NCBI RefSeq assembly: GCF_003610775.1
Contig: NZ_RAQO01000004.1
Coordinates: 372,001 to 436,000 of the forward strand
DNA from: Alginatibacterium sediminis
GTDB lineage: Bacteria > Pseudomonadota > Gammaproteobacteria > Enterobacterales > Celerinatantimonadaceae
Length of the DNA stretch: 64,000 nt
Direction: 5' to 3'
A program made the position numbers and the translations under genes. Under the pieces are notes generated by a model. That model did not search any database. It worked only from the letters and a program-made list of their open reading frames with translations, and was not told where the DNA came from. Positions within the stretch are counted from its first letter, which is position 1; the number at the start of each line of letters is the position of its first letter. Below, one piece after another: positions 55,017 through 64,000 of the stretch.

Positions 55017-56420
55017 TTAATCCCAGTCGCGTAAATCGACGAATTTACCAGCTATTGCTGCAGCACCGGCCATTGCTGGAGATACTAAATGAGTACGACC
55101 GCCTTTGCCTTGGCGTCCTTCAAAGTTTCGATTAGAGGTTGAAGCACAGCGCTGACCTGGCTTAAGGTAATCGCCATTCATCGCTAAACACATAGAACAA
55201 CCAGGCTCACGCCATTCCCAACCCGCGTCGGTAAGTATTTTGTCTAGGCCTTCTTGTTCAGCCATTTGCTTGACTGGATAACTGCCAGGAACCGCAATTG
55301 CTTGGACACCGTTAGCAACTTTTTTACCTTTGCTAACATGAGCAAGTGCACGAAAATCTTCTATGCGTCCATTAGTACAAGACCCTACAAACACAACATC
55401 GACAGGTACATCCGTCATCTTGGTACCCGCCTCAAGACCCATATAGTCAAGTGCGCTTTTGGCAGCCAAGGCTTTAATTGAATCTTCCATAGTGCTTGGG
55501 GTTGGTAAGCTTTGATTAACCGCTAATACTTGTTCTGGTGATGTACCCCAAGTTACTTGAGGCGCAATATCAGCAGCGTCTAGCGTCACAACGGTATCAA
55601 ATTGAGCACCTTCATCACTGGCAAGAGAATTCCAATAATCAACTGCTTGATCCCAGTACTCACCTTTAGGCGCAAATTCTTTGCCGCGAAGGAAATCGAT
55701 TGTCTTTTGATCCGGTGCAATTAAGCCTGCACGCGCGCCTCCTTCAATCGCCATATTACAGACGGTCATTCGACCTTCCATGCTTAACTCGCGAATTGCT
55801 TGTCCTGCAAACTCAATGACATGTCCGGTACCGCCGGCAGTTCCAATTTTACCGATGATGGCTAGCACGATATCTTTTGCGGTAACAAAAGGTTTTAAAG
55901 AACCGGTGACTTCAACCAGCATCGTTTTAGACTTTTGCTGTTGAATCGTTTGGGTCGCCATAATGTGTTCGACTTCCGAAGTACCAATACCGAAAGCTAG
56001 AGCACCAAATGCACCGTGAGTAGCCGTATGGCTATCGCCACAACAGACAACCATGCCCGGATGAACAAATCCATGCTCCGGTACGACGATATGGATCACA
56101 CCATTATTTGGGCTTTTCATATCGTATAAGTTGATGGCATTGTCTTCACAGTTACTTGCCATTACTTCAATTTGTTTCTTACCAATAGGGTCGGGTAAGT
56201 TAATACGGTCTGCGGCTTTGGTCGGCACGCAGTGATCCATGGTCGCGAGAATACTATGTGGATTGCGAACGCTACGATTGGCAATTCGCAGACCTTCGAA
56301 TGCCTGAGGGCTGGTAACTTCGTGCATCAAGTGACGATCGACGTACAGGATCGGGGTGCTAGCTTGCGGCTCGTGAACCAAGTGAGAATCCCAGATTTTC
56401 TCGTACATTGTTTTTTTCAT
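55017..56420 (-). CDS. leuC: 3-isopropylmalate dehydratase large subunit
   Basis: This 467-residue aconitase-family subunit has the three cluster cysteines in [10 protein letters not shown] and [10 protein letters not shown], and the family segments [39 protein letters not shown] and [16 protein letters not shown] [4Fe-4S] cluster is bound by the three cysteines. The start at 56420 or an in-frame ATG at 56408 are both possible. It is first of leuC-leuD-cimA, with a leucine-rich leader frame 108 bases upstream. Confidence 0.97.
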   Translation of the reverse strand: MKKTMYEKIWDSHLVHEPQASTPILYVDRHLMHEVTSPQAFEGLRIANRSVRNPHSILATMDHCVPTKAADRINLPDPIGKKQIEVMASNCEDNAINLYDMKSPNNGVIHIVVPEHGFVHPGMVVCCGDSHTATHGAFGALAFGIGTSEVEHIMATQTIQQQKSKTMLVEVTGSLKPFVTAKDIVLAIIGKIGTAGGTGHVIEFAGQAIRELSMEGRMTVCNMAIEGGARAGLIAPDQKTIDFLRGKEFAPKGEYWDQAVDYWNSLASDEGAQFDTVVTLDAADIAPQVTWGTSPEQVLAVNQSLPTPSTMEDSIKALAAKSALDYMGLEAGTKMTDVPVDVVFVGSCTNGRIEDFRALAHVSKGKKVANGVQAIAVPGSYPVKQMAEQEGLDKILTDAGWEWREPGCSMCLAMNGDYLKPGQRCASTSNRNFEGRQGKGGRTHLVSPAMAGAAAIAGKFVDLRDWD

Positions 56421-56527
56421 GTTTGTGTTTACACCCTATTAGACGCATCAGTGTGCGTTTCTGTTTATAGTCCTTGTTGTTGATTAAGCGCCGTATTAGC
56501 TTATTGCCGTGGTCGACGACCGCAAAA

Positions 56528-56572
56528 TCAAGCTCTCATAGTAATAGAAGCTAGCAAAAGCAGCAACAACAC
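56528..56572 (-). CDS. leuL: Leucine-rich leader peptide (leuL-like)
   Basis: A 14-codon frame starting with GTG reads M-LLLLLL-ASITMRA and stops with TGA: six Leu codons in a row (TTG TTG CTG CTT TTG CTA). It sits 108 bases upstream of leuC on the same strand. Ribosome stalling at tandem Leu codons is the basis of attenuation of leu operons in other proteobacteria. Candidate hairpins follow, such as GGTC-GTC-GACC and ACGCA-CACTGA-TGCGT before leuC, but no clear T-run terminator is seen, so the mechanism is unproven. The ribosome site is weak and the start could differ. Confidence 0.7.
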   Translation of the reverse strand: MLLLLLLASITMRA

Positions 56573-56584
56573 TTGATGCTAGTT

Positions 56585-56590
56585 ATTATA
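56585..56590 (-). promoter_or_regulatory. Candidate -10 element for the leu leader
   Basis: TATAAT on the minus strand lies 13 bases before the leader start. No good -35 hexamer is present at 16-18 bp. If used, the transcript would have a very short 5' untranslated region, so the leader might be read without a ribosome site. Confidence 0.4.
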
Positions 56591-56648
56591 CGAAGTGTTG
56601 CTGAGGTATTTCTTGCTAGTTTTGCGCAAAACAGTAGCACGTAAGCAA

Positions 56649-57074
56649 TCATCCGCCTTGGTTTGCATTATGTGCGCTATGAATCGCCTTCCATAGGCTT
56701 GTAATTCCGTTACTGCGTGATTGGGCTAAATGTTGGCTTAAACCCGCTTGGCTAACGGATTGTTCAAAGTAGTGCTGTGCTTGTTCTAAATCTGAACAGT
56801 TGTTAATTGCATGAAGCACTAAAACGGCAAGGCCACGAATGATGCGCGCATTGCTATCTATTTCGATTGTTTGCTTCGTTGTAACTAACCAAAGATCGCT
56901 TTCACAACCTTGAACACGTTGGTCTTCGGTTTTAAGGTTTATATCAATGCTAGGTAAAGATTTACCTAGCATGAGTAGTTGCCGATAGCGTTCGTTCCAA
57001 ACTAAGTTTGGACTGAGCAGATCGCTAATCCGAGATTCTAGATTTGGTATTTGAGATAGTTGGTTACTTAGCAT
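56649..57074 (-). CDS. csdE: SufE-family sulfur acceptor (CsdE-like)
   Basis: This 141-residue protein has the SufE pattern with the persulfide-accepting Cys57 in RVQGCESDLWL. Surrounding marks are the opening WNERYRQLLMLGKSLP and GLAVLVLHAINNCS. It accepts sulfur from the desulfurase encoded just upstream, with which it shares a one-base TAATG junction. The pairing of desulfurase and SufE-like protein without the rest of suf favours CsdA-CsdE over SufSE. Confidence 0.9.
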   Translation of the reverse strand: MLSNQLSQIPNLESRISDLLSPNLVWNERYRQLLMLGKSLPSIDINLKTEDQRVQGCESDLWLVTTKQTIEIDSNARIIRGLAVLVLHAINNCSDLEQAQHYFEQSVSQAGLSQHLAQSRSNGITSLWKAIHSAHNANQGG

Positions 57075-58288
57075 TAAGCGTAAAGATCCTCAATCATATC
57101 AATGGCAGTCATTAACGTGTCTATGTCGCTAAGCTGATTGTACAAAGCAAACGATATTCGAAGCATGCCTTGTGGGCTAAGTTGCTGGGTTAAGGGCGAC
57201 GCGCAATGGCTTCCAGCTCTCAGTGCGAGATCTTGCTGATCAAATAGGACTGCCGCATCTTGTGGGTGAATATTCTTGAGATTAAACGCGATAGCTGAGC
57301 TATGCAGTGTTGGTGACGCTAGTATCTCAACCAGTGGATGTTGTGTAAGCCGCTTAATTGCATAGTGTAAAAGATCTTGCTCGTGAGCTAAACGCTGTTT
57401 GACTGGCCATTGTTCGATAAACCGTATGGCAGCTGCAATGGCTATTGCTCCAACGATATTGGGCGTGCCTGCTTCCAATCGGTAGGGCAGAACATTCCAA
57501 CTTGAGCTATCAAAACTCACCTTGCTTATCATTTCTCCACCAAAACGACTTGGTTTTAGCAGCTCAAGTGCGGTAGTTTTGCCATATAAGACACCTATGC
57601 CTGTAGGTGCGTACATTTTGTGCCCCGAAAAAACATAAAAATCGCAGCCCAAGCGCTGCACATCAATGGGTTGGTGCGCTATCGCTTGCGCACCGTCTAC
57701 GATGCATAGTGCGTTAACGTCGTGGCAAAGACGGGTAATTTGAGCTATTGGTAATACACAACCGATAGTATTGGCTACATGGGGCAGCGCTACAATTTTA
57801 ACCTTGGGGTTTAGCATGGCGCTAAAATGCTCTAGGTCTAAATCTCCGTTAGCCAAGATTGGAATTTCGCGCAAGTGGGCATTGCAGCGTTTAGCTAGCA
57901 TTTGCCAAGGAACCAAGTTCGAATGATGATCCAGGGTGGAGACTAGGATTTCGTCGCCTGCATTGATGGTGTGAGCCAGGCCATCCGCGATAAGGTTAAT
58001 GGCATCGGTTGTACCGCTAGTCCAAATGATGTTCTCGCGCTGTTGGGCATTAATCCAATCTGCTACAACGTCACGCGCTGACTCAAATCGCAATGTCGAA
58101 TTTCTAGCAAAACTATGGCTGGCACGATGTACGTTTCCGTGACCACTTTGATAATGGTTCAGTACACAATTAAGTACGCTATCGGGTACTTGAGTAGAAG
58201 CCGCGTTATCAAGGTAGATCTCTGCAGCTTTGGTGTGACGGAACAGGCTGAATTGTTCTTGTACTTGCTGAGCAAAAATATCAGTCAC
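57074..58288 (-). CDS. csdA: Cysteine desulfurase (CsdA/SufS type)
   Basis: This 404-residue class II PLP desulfurase has Lys224 in VFSGHKMYAPTG holding PLP, Cys362 in RAGSHCASP as the catalytic cysteine, HHSNLVPWQ around 121-129 and the N-terminal YLDNAASTQVP. It removes sulfur from cysteine and passes it to the SufE-like partner. It is the first gene of a two-gene operon. Other suf genes are absent nearby, so it is probably a general or tRNA sulfur donor rather than a complete Suf machine. Confidence 0.93.
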   Translation of the reverse strand: MTDIFAQQVQEQFSLFRHTKAAEIYLDNAASTQVPDSVLNCVLNHYQSGHGNVHRASHSFARNSTLRFESARDVVADWINAQQRENIIWTSGTTDAINLIADGLAHTINAGDEILVSTLDHHSNLVPWQMLAKRCNAHLREIPILANGDLDLEHFSAMLNPKVKIVALPHVANTIGCVLPIAQITRLCHDVNALCIVDGAQAIAHQPIDVQRLGCDFYVFSGHKMYAPTGIGVLYGKTTALELLKPSRFGGEMISKVSFDSSSWNVLPYRLEAGTPNIVGAIAIAAAIRFIEQWPVKQRLAHEQDLLHYAIKRLTQHPLVEILASPTLHSSAIAFNLKNIHPQDAAVLFDQQDLALRAGSHCASPLTQQLSPQGMLRISFALYNQLSDIDTLMTAIDMIEDLYA

Positions 58289-58533
58289 TTGTTTATCCTA
58301 ATTTTCAATCAGTGTCGATTTTAGCGTTTAACGTATAGCAATGGAAATGTGATCTTGTTCATGTTTAATAGAAGTCTTAAGTCATGGGCGAATATTTTAT
58401 TCATTTGTAGCTTGGATGTATTTTGTCTTGCCTTGATAATGAATACAGAAATTTCATATCAATTTGTTAATGTTTATTAGAATTTAACAAATATTTATCA
58501 TATAGCGATAAATTTTTACAAGGAGAGTAATTA

Positions 58534-59946
58534 ATGCGTTTGGCCTTGCTGTGTTTACTAAGTGTCGTTGCCTTGCCTGTTTTAGCATCGGAGTCAGCCA
58601 AAGACCTAACCGATACCTGGGTCGGTACACTTAGCATTGTTGTGTTTACTTTAGCGTATATGTTGGTAATGCTCGAAGAAGTTATCAAACTGCGTAAATC
58701 AAAACCGGTCCTGATTGCTGCAGGGATAATCTGGTTTATGATTGCCGGCTATTATCATGGTACTGATCAAGCACCTTTAGTCACTGATGCATTTCGTCAC
58801 AACCTGCTAGAATTTGCTGAGCTAATGCTTTTCTTATTAGTAGCAATGACATATATCAATGCGATGGAAGAGCGGCGCTTATTCGATGGCTTGCGTTCTT
58901 GGTTAGTCAGTCGTCAGCTAACCTATCGTCAATTGTTTTGGCTAACAGGCATTTTAGCCTTTTTTATCTCGCCAATAGCGGACAACTTGACCACAGCATT
59001 ACTGATGTGCGCAGTGGTTATGAAAGTTGCACACGGTAACAGCAAGCTCATCAGTTTAGCTTGTATCAATATTGTAATTGCCGCCAACGCGGGGGGAGCG
59101 TTTAGTCCTTTCGGTGACATTACAACCTTGATGGTTTGGCAAAAAGGTATGGTGGAATTCAAAGAGTTCTTTGCTCTATTTATTCCATCGATTGTGAATT
59201 TTGTGATTCCAGCCTTAATTATGAGTCGTTTCGTCTCGGCAGAGGTGATGGATGCTAACAATGAAAAAGTAGAGTTAAAGCGCGGTGCGAGACGCATTGT
59301 AGCTCTGTTCTTGCTCACCGTTGCTACGGCCGTTATTGCCCATAGTTATTTCCATCTTCCACCAGTAATGGGCATGATGACTGGCCTAGGTTATCTACAA
59401 GTATTCGGATTTTTCTTGCGTAAAACCCTGCCAACAAGTCTCGCAAAGAAACGTGCACAAGCAATGGCCGCGCATGATGAATCTAGACTACGCTCGCTAG
59501 GTAGTATTGTACCATTTGATGTATTTAACCGTGTGGCGCGTGCGGAGTGGGATACCTTGTTGTTCTTCTACGGGGTTGTGATGTGCGTTGGTGGTTTAGG
59601 CTTTATTGGATATTTAGAACTCGTTTCAAACGTTATGTATACCCAATGGGATGTCACCTATGCCAACATTGCGGTTGGAATACTCAGCGCTATCGTTGAT
59701 AACATCCCAGTGATGTTTGCAGTGCTAACAATGGAGCCTGTTATGTCTCACGGCCAATGGTTGTTAGTTACTTTGACCGCGGGAGTTGGTGGCTCGTTAT
59801 TGTCGATTGGGTCAGCTGCAGGTGTTGCGCTTATGGGACAAGCGCATGGACACTATACCTTTATGAGCCATTTGCGTTGGACGCCAGTTATTGCCTTAGG
59901 GTACATTGCGTCCATAGGGGCTCACTTATTGATTAACGGCGTTTAA
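58534..59946 (+). CDS. nhaD: Sodium/proton antiporter NhaD
   Basis: This 470-residue inner-membrane antiporter has a probable signal-like first helix (ALLCLLSVVALPVLASE) and about twelve membrane helices. Charged residues within helices include SPIADNLTTALLMC (Asp151 region), NAGGAFSPFGDITTLMVWQKG and VDNIPVMFAVL, matching NhaD. It expels Na+ (or Li+) in exchange for protons and fits a marine lifestyle. The start follows AAGGAGAGTAATT. Its stop overlaps that of the convergent yciH gene by two bases. Confidence 0.95.
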   Translation: MRLALLCLLSVVALPVLASESAKDLTDTWVGTLSIVVFTLAYMLVMLEEVIKLRKSKPVLIAAGIIWFMIAGYYHGTDQAPLVTDAFRHNLLEFAELMLFLLVAMTYINAMEERRLFDGLRSWLVSRQLTYRQLFWLTGILAFFISPIADNLTTALLMCAVVMKVAHGNSKLISLACINIVIAANAGGAFSPFGDITTLMVWQKGMVEFKEFFALFIPSIVNFVIPALIMSRFVSAEVMDANNEKVELKRGARRIVALFLLTVATAVIAHSYFHLPPVMGMMTGLGYLQVFGFFLRKTLPTSLAKKRAQAMAAHDESRLRSLGSIVPFDVFNRVARAEWDTLLFFYGVVMCVGGLGFIGYLELVSNVMYTQWDVTYANIAVGILSAIVDNIPVMFAVLTMEPVMSHGQWLLVTLTAGVGGSLLSIGSAAGVALMGQAHGHYTFMSHLRWTPVIALGYIASIGAHLLINGV

Positions 59947-60275
59947 CCGCCGACTCGCTTTACCTTGTAGCCTTGTTCTTGTAACCAGTCTTGCAAGGTA
60001 TCGCGTTGGTCGCCTTGAATCTCTACGACAAAGCCTTTAACGCTGCCGCCAACGCCGCAGCGTTTTTTCATGGCTTTTGCTAGGGTTGCCAGTTCTTTGG
60101 TATCGAGGCCAAATCCTTCGAGGCAAGTTACGCCTTTACCCTTACGGCCCTTTGTCTCGCGTCTCATTTTTACGAATCCATCGCTACTGGGTGTTGCAGT
60201 TGGTTGCTTTTCAGTTTCGATACGGCCCTGATCAGTTGAATAAACGAGTTGGGATAGTTGGTCGCGTAATGACAT
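59943..60275 (-). CDS. yciH: SUI1/eIF1-like translation factor YciH
   Basis: The ATG at 60275 (MSLRDQLSQLVYSTDQGRI) behind GGAG gives a 110-residue protein; a longer frame to 60314 is not family-like. The SUI1 domain is plain: VKMRRETKGRKGKGVTCLEG, LAKAMKKRCGVGGSVKGF (the GGSVKG loop), and QGDQRDTLQDWLQEQGYKVK. It is the bacterial relative of eIF1 and may proofread initiation under some conditions. It converges on nhaD. Confidence 0.95.
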   Translation of the reverse strand: MSLRDQLSQLVYSTDQGRIETEKQPTATPSSDGFVKMRRETKGRKGKGVTCLEGFGLDTKELATLAKAMKKRCGVGGSVKGFVVEIQGDQRDTLQDWLQEQGYKVKRVGG

Positions 60276-60384
60276 CGGTGAGTCTCCGTTCAATTTTGGA
60301 GCATTGTAGCGCATGCAAAAGGCTTCTGTCGTAGAAAAGATTGATACAAATCAACATCGCAATTATGTATAGGGATATTCTAAA

Positions 60385-60399
60385 TGACAATGATTACCA
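60385..60399 (+). promoter_or_regulatory. Fur box upstream of feoABC
   Basis: TGACAATGATTACCA matches the 7-1-7 Fur consensus TGATAATGATTATCA at 13 of 15 bases. It lies 21 bases upstream of the feoA start. Ferrous iron uptake operons are commonly repressed by Fur-Fe2+, so this is well supported by context. Confidence 0.8.
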
Positions 60400-60419
60400 T
60401 TAAATTTTAAGAGCCCTGC

Positions 60420-60647
60420 GTGACCCTCGATCAACTTCAACCCGGACAGCGTGCAATAATCGTCGCCTATCAGGCTGTGGATAGGGGAGTTAGAAAAAAA
60501 TTACTATCGATAGGATTATTACCTGATAGCCAAATTCAATACATTCGCAGTGCACCGCTTGGCGATCCAATGCAAATCCGAAGTGAGGGTAGTAATATCG
60601 CTATTCAAAAAAGTTTAGCGGCGATGATCGAGGTAAAAACTCTATGA
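60420..60647 (+). CDS. feoA: Ferrous iron transport protein A
   Basis: This 75-residue SH3-like protein begins at a GTG (MTLDQLQPGQRAIIVAYQ). It has LLSIGLLPDSQIQYIRSAPLGDPMQI and ends in IAIQKSLAAMIEV, the usual FeoA pattern. It is cytoplasmic and assists FeoB. The stop overlaps the feoB start (ATGA), and a Fur box precedes it. The start codon has only a weak AAGAG ribosome site. Confidence 0.94.
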   Translation: MTLDQLQPGQRAIIVAYQAVDRGVRKKLLSIGLLPDSQIQYIRSAPLGDPMQIRSEGSNIAIQKSLAAMIEVKTL

Positions 60648-62899
60648 TGCGTATTGTTACCGTTGGTAATCCAAATTCTGGCAAAACCACACTATTTAAT
60701 GCCCTCAGCGGAAGTCGACAGCGCGTCGGTAACTTTAGTGGCGTTACGGTTGATAAAAAGTCTGCCACGATTAATGTTAATCATACCCAGTGTGAACTCG
60801 TTGACTTACCGGGTATCTACAATCTTCATCCGCAAGAGCAAGAAGGGTCCGTTGATGAGCAGGTTGCGGCGGATTACCTTCGTCAAGGCAACATTGACCT
60901 AGTGATAAATGTTGTAGATGCCGCGACTATCGAACGTAGTCTTTATTTAACGCTACAGCTACGCGAGTTAGGTTTACCGGTGTTATTGGTTCTCAACAAA
61001 ATGGATTCTGCAAAAGTTAGCTTACTCGATATAAAACTTAAACAACTTGGAGTTCCGCTTGGTGTTGAGGTTGCAGCCATTAGTGCCACAGACCCACTGC
61101 AAGTTGCAGATTTTAAACATGGCTTAGTTGACCATGTATCTCGCGCCAATATTGAATGCTTACATATTGATTACAGTGCAGATGTCGAAGCGTTTATTCA
61201 ACAATGGTCAACAATAGCGCAAGTCCAAGACATACGAGCACGATGTTTGGCGTTGATTGATGGTGAGTCCACTGCGCTCGCAGATTTAAGCCCACAGCAA
61301 CGCCAGCAACTGCAAACGAGTTTAAGCCCGCAAAAACAGGATCAATTTGACCTAGAAATTGCAGACTGTCGTTATAGTTTTATTTATACGATCACTCAGG
61401 CATGTGTGCGCAAGAAAGGCCAATTAGCCCACGATTTAAGTGAACGTCTCGATACGATTTTTCTTAACAAATGGCTTGGAATTCCACTGTTTTTCGCAAT
61501 GATGTACGCGATGTTTATGTTCGCGATCAACGGAGGTGCAATATTTATCGATTTCTTTGATATTGCTGCTGGGACAATATTTGTTGATGGCGTGCGTGAG
61601 CTAGGCGATAGCATAGGTTTACCGCAGTGGACTCAAGTTGTTCTAAGTGATGGGTTTGGTAGTGGGATACAAACGGTAGCCACATTTATTCCAGTTATTT
61701 TGTTTTTGTATTTGTATTTAGCGTTGATGGAAAGTTCCGGCTATTTAGCGCGTGCGGCATTTGTTGTTGACCGATTAATGCAAAAATTAGGGTTGCCAGG
61801 TAAAGCATTTGTTCCTATGTTGATGGGATTTGGTTGCACGGTTCCAGCAATCATGGCGACTCGAGTGCTAGACAAGCAACGCGAACGCAAGCTAACGTCG
61901 GCGATGAGCCCATTCATGTCATGTGGTGCTCGCTTACCCGTCTATGCGCTGTTTGCTGCCGCCTTCTTTCCGCAATCAGGCCAGAATTTAGTCTTCATTT
62001 TATATGTGGTTGGTATTTTAGCTGCGGTATTCACCGGGATGGTGTTAAAGCATACGCTACTGCCAGGTAAAACTCAGGATTCGATTCTCGAGCTCCCGGA
62101 TTGGCAGATCCCAAGACTCAAAAACGTAATGATATTGACCTATCAAAAAGTAAAAGGTTTCATCTTTGGGGCGGGTAAAACTATTGTGGTAGTCGTCGCT
62201 ATCCTTAGTATTCTTAACAACATAAGTTTTCAATCTGAGGGCCTCAAATCAGACAATAGTAATTCAATTCTTAGTCAAGCTAGTCAATTGGTAACTCCGC
62301 TTTTTAGTCCGATGGGTATAGAAAACGACAACTGGCAAGCAACGGTTGGCATCGTTACAGGCATATTTGCTAAAGAAGCGGTCGTAGGAACGCTAAATTC
62401 GCTTTATTCACCTAGTGTTGATGAGCATGAAGAATGGACCTATTTGGGGCGTTCCCAAGAAGCCATTGAATCAATCGTTGAAAACACCTTCGATATGGAC
62501 TTTTCAGATCCATTAGGTATTGCTGTAGATGTTGCAGATACAAGTTCTGAAGCTGCAACAATCAACGAAGTTGAAGAAAGCACCTTAACACGATTACAGT
62601 CTTCATTTACTCAAGCCTCAGCTTTCTCGTACCTGCTCTTTATTCTAATGTATTTACCATGCGCTGCAGCTATGGGGGCTTTAGTCAAGGAGCATGGACG
62701 TCCATGGGCAAGCTTCATTGCACTATGGAGCACTGGATTGGCGTACGCGAGTGCCGTTTTATTTTATCAACTTAGCCAAATTAACACTCAGCCTTTGCAA
62801 GCAAGTTTGATCAGCGCTGTGGTCATTGGTATGACACTTAGCGTGATCATTGCTCTAAAAATTTATTCGAGACGTAGCTATGATCTTGCAAGCGCTTAA
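60644..62899 (+). CDS. feoB: Ferrous iron transporter FeoB
   Basis: This 751-residue inner-membrane transporter has an N-terminal G domain (G1 GNPNSGKTT at 8-16, G3 DLPG, G4 NKMD), a GDI helical region, then a membrane domain with the two Gate motifs, including GFGCTVPAIMATRVL at about residue 397 and a later FIFGAGKTIVVVVAIL. GTP hydrolysis is coupled to Fe2+ uptake. A polar insertion (about residues 570-650, acidic) lies within the membrane half. It overlaps feoA and feoC, so the three are translationally coupled. Confidence 0.97.
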   Translation: MMRIVTVGNPNSGKTTLFNALSGSRQRVGNFSGVTVDKKSATINVNHTQCELVDLPGIYNLHPQEQEGSVDEQVAADYLRQGNIDLVINVVDAATIERSLYLTLQLRELGLPVLLVLNKMDSAKVSLLDIKLKQLGVPLGVEVAAISATDPLQVADFKHGLVDHVSRANIECLHIDYSADVEAFIQQWSTIAQVQDIRARCLALIDGESTALADLSPQQRQQLQTSLSPQKQDQFDLEIADCRYSFIYTITQACVRKKGQLAHDLSERLDTIFLNKWLGIPLFFAMMYAMFMFAINGGAIFIDFFDIAAGTIFVDGVRELGDSIGLPQWTQVVLSDGFGSGIQTVATFIPVILFLYLYLALMESSGYLARAAFVVDRLMQKLGLPGKAFVPMLMGFGCTVPAIMATRVLDKQRERKLTSAMSPFMSCGARLPVYALFAAAFFPQSGQNLVFILYVVGILAAVFTGMVLKHTLLPGKTQDSILELPDWQIPRLKNVMILTYQKVKGFIFGAGKTIVVVVAILSILNNISFQSEGLKSDNSNSILSQASQLVTPLFSPMGIENDNWQATVGIVTGIFAKEAVVGTLNSLYSPSVDEHEEWTYLGRSQEAIESIVENTFDMDFSDPLGIAVDVADTSSEAATINEVEESTLTRLQSSFTQASAFSYLLFILMYLPCAAAMGALVKEHGRPWASFIALWSTGLAYASAVLFYQLSQINTQPLQASLISAVVIGMTLSVIIALKIYSRRSYDLASA

Positions 62900-63128
62900 G
62901 CAGTACATTCAGAATAACCCTGGCTGCAGCTTGCATGATTTAAGTGTCCATTTCGCAATGAGCGAAGATGCAAGTATGGCAATGCTTAACAGTTGGGTGA
63001 AACGAGGGAAGCTAAATATTGAAAAAACAGAGGGCTGTGCAGTTGGAAGTTGTCATTGTGATGCCTCGCTCTCGCAGGTTTATCTGCGGTGGTGTGATGA
63101 TTTAAGCATTGGTGTTTCTAAACGTTAA
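62880..63128 (+). CDS. feoC: FeoC-like winged-helix protein
   Basis: This 82-residue protein has an N-terminal winged helix (QALKQYIQNNPGCSLHDLSV) and a C-terminal cysteine cluster Cys53-x4-Cys58-x-Cys60 and Cys72. The E. coli protein has a comparable but not identical spacing and binds an iron-sulfur cluster. It overlaps the feoB end by 20 bases. It may regulate feo expression or FeoB stability. Confidence 0.9.
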   Translation: MILQALKQYIQNNPGCSLHDLSVHFAMSEDASMAMLNSWVKRGKLNIEKTEGCAVGSCHCDASLSQVYLRWCDDLSIGVSKR

Positions 63129-63191
63129 CTGGCCTAAATAATAGAAACCGTCCATGATTAAACCTTGTTCAGCAAAGACCTTAGATTTTAA

Positions 63192-64000
63192 CTAACGGGT
63201 TCGTTCAAGCCATAAGCTAAATAAAATATTGTTGATTTGATACGATCCTGTATCTACTTTTGAAACATCATCTAATCGCTCCAAAGCAGTGATTGATTGA
63301 TTTAATGCTTGCTTAGTCAAATTTACACGATCTAAATTAAGCTGAGAGAATACGCTTTCTCCGTTAGCGTAGGCGATAGCCTTTAACGCCTTTTTAAGTC
63401 GAGGCGGATAACTAATAAACTTATCTCTAAACTCGTCATCGTAAGCGGTGACTAAGTTTGCTAGAACTCGCTCACAATCTTCCTTTGATGGTTTGACTGT
63501 TTGCTCAGCGTAAAAACGATAACAACATTGTAGTAAAAGTCGAGTTTGACCGCGAACACTGTGATACAAGGATTCAAAAGCTTGCTCTTGAAAATGTGTG
63601 CTTAGTTTATCTTCGCAGAAAGCTTTAATAGCGCTGATCTCCACACCTTTGATCGACATCGGTGTTGTCATACCGTGCCAGGGTTGGCTTTCCTTGTTTA
63701 ATAGATTGCGAAGAATACTTTTTTTAGAGCCACTAAAGATAAAACTTAGCTTGCGGTTTGATTGAGAAATGGTGCGTAACTTGGCATCAATTTTTATCTT
63801 TTTTATACCTTTGATCTGCTGAAACTCATCAAAAGCAATAACCGCATGACTACAGTGGCTATGCTGACAGTAGTCTTCTATAAGACCAATCGCAGAGGTG
63901 AGTAACTTGTCAAAATCTTTGATCTCAATACTAGGCTTAAAAGCAAAACTGTCTCCTGAACGGGTTGGTTGAAACTCAACTCCTTTTACTCGAGATAAAA
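63192..64000 (-). CDS. AAA+ ATPase, C-terminal part (gene continues beyond the window)
   Basis: The frame is open from the stop at 63192 to base 64000, so the N-terminus with Walker A lies beyond the edge. Visible are Walker B-like HAVIAFDEFQQI, sensor-1-like LSFIFSGSKKS, and a C-terminal helical part (MTTPMSIKGVEISAIKAF, then TRLLLQCCYRFYAEQ). Together these resemble archaeal-type ATPase families that occur in bacteria as single genes of unknown role. A start at the ATG at 63671 would make a fragment of the true protein and is rejected because the frame continues upstream without stop. It is convergent with the feo operon. Confidence 0.75.
   Translation of the reverse strand, partial: LSRVKGVEFQPTRSGDSFAFKPSIEIKDFDKLLTSAIGLIEDYCQHSHCSHAVIAFDEFQQIKGIKKIKIDAKLRTISQSNRKLSFIFSGSKKSILRNLLNKESQPWHGMTTPMSIKGVEISAIKAFCEDKLSTHFQEQAFESLYHSVRGQTRLLLQCCYRFYAEQTVKPSKEDCERVLANLVTAYDDEFRDKFISYPPRLKKALKAIAYANGESVFSQLNLDRVNLTKQALNQSITALERLDDVSKVDTGSYQINNILFSLWLERTR

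Noticed and set aside
63192..63671. Complete 159-residue gene starting at 63671
   Set aside because: The same frame stays open to base 64000 and encodes recognisable ATPase motifs, so this would be an internal Met of a larger gene.

Overview
The window comes from a marine gammaproteobacterium, most likely of the Alteromonadales. The GC content looks moderate and the gene content is typical of that group: a 531-residue isocitrate lyase, malate synthase G, FabV, NhaD, a 329-residue REP-type transposase, a PEP-CTERM-like surface protein and the sap/psp gene neighbourhood. No rRNA, tRNA or CRISPR array was seen. Layout from left to right. (1) 1-8940, minus strand: a sugar-uptake and catabolism cluster of unusual composition. 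It has an RbsABC-type importer, a FadR-type GntR regulator, an L-rhamnose-mutarotase-like protein, two tandem class III CoA-transferases, a MaoC hydratase, a solute-binding-fold protein without a signal peptide, and the start of an SDR dehydrogenase. Four copies of a GGTRCTACC operator-like palindrome lie in front of four of its genes. (2) 9927-17750, minus strand: a xylo-oligosaccharide locus with a CUT1 ABC importer, a cytoplasmic GH43 beta-xylosidase, an SGNH esterase and an AraC regulator. Two near-identical 36-bp direct-repeat operators precede the xylosidase and the importer. (3) 17.9-28.5 kb: mixed and accessory genes. These are DUF2750, the RoxA ribosomal oxygenase, a nitrilase-family hydrolase with a divergent LysR gene, a YjaB-like acetyltransferase, a secreted ricin-like protein, a REP-associated transposase with REP-like repeats on both sides, a PEP-CTERM-like protein, a PilZ-like protein and HopJ. 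(4) 28.9-33.9 kb: the glyoxylate shunt (glcB, lysR, aceA). (5) 34-38.4 kb: an ADP-ribosyltransferase-like protein, DUF2804, a sterol-desaturase family protein and a small gene interrupted by an in-frame stop. (6) 38.6-47.6 kb: fabV, sapFDCBA and pspF, divergent from pspABC with a sigma-54-type promoter. (7) 47.9-56.6 kb: a degenerate TyrR-like regulator, leuB, metC, an iodotyrosine-deiodinase-like nitroreductase and leuC-leuD followed by a synthase. The synthase resembles Leptospira-type (R)-citramalate synthase rather than ordinary LeuA. A leader peptide with six consecutive Leu codons lies upstream of leuC. (8) 56.6-64 kb: csdE-csdA, nhaD, yciH, a Fur-box-preceded feoABC operon and a truncated AAA+ ATPase running off the right edge. 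The most unusual system is region 1, in which deoxysugar-type uptake and mutarotation are coupled to CoA-ester chemistry. The citramalate synthase with leucine-leader control is the next most interesting. All functional statements rest on reading motifs and on recalled family knowledge; no database search was made.
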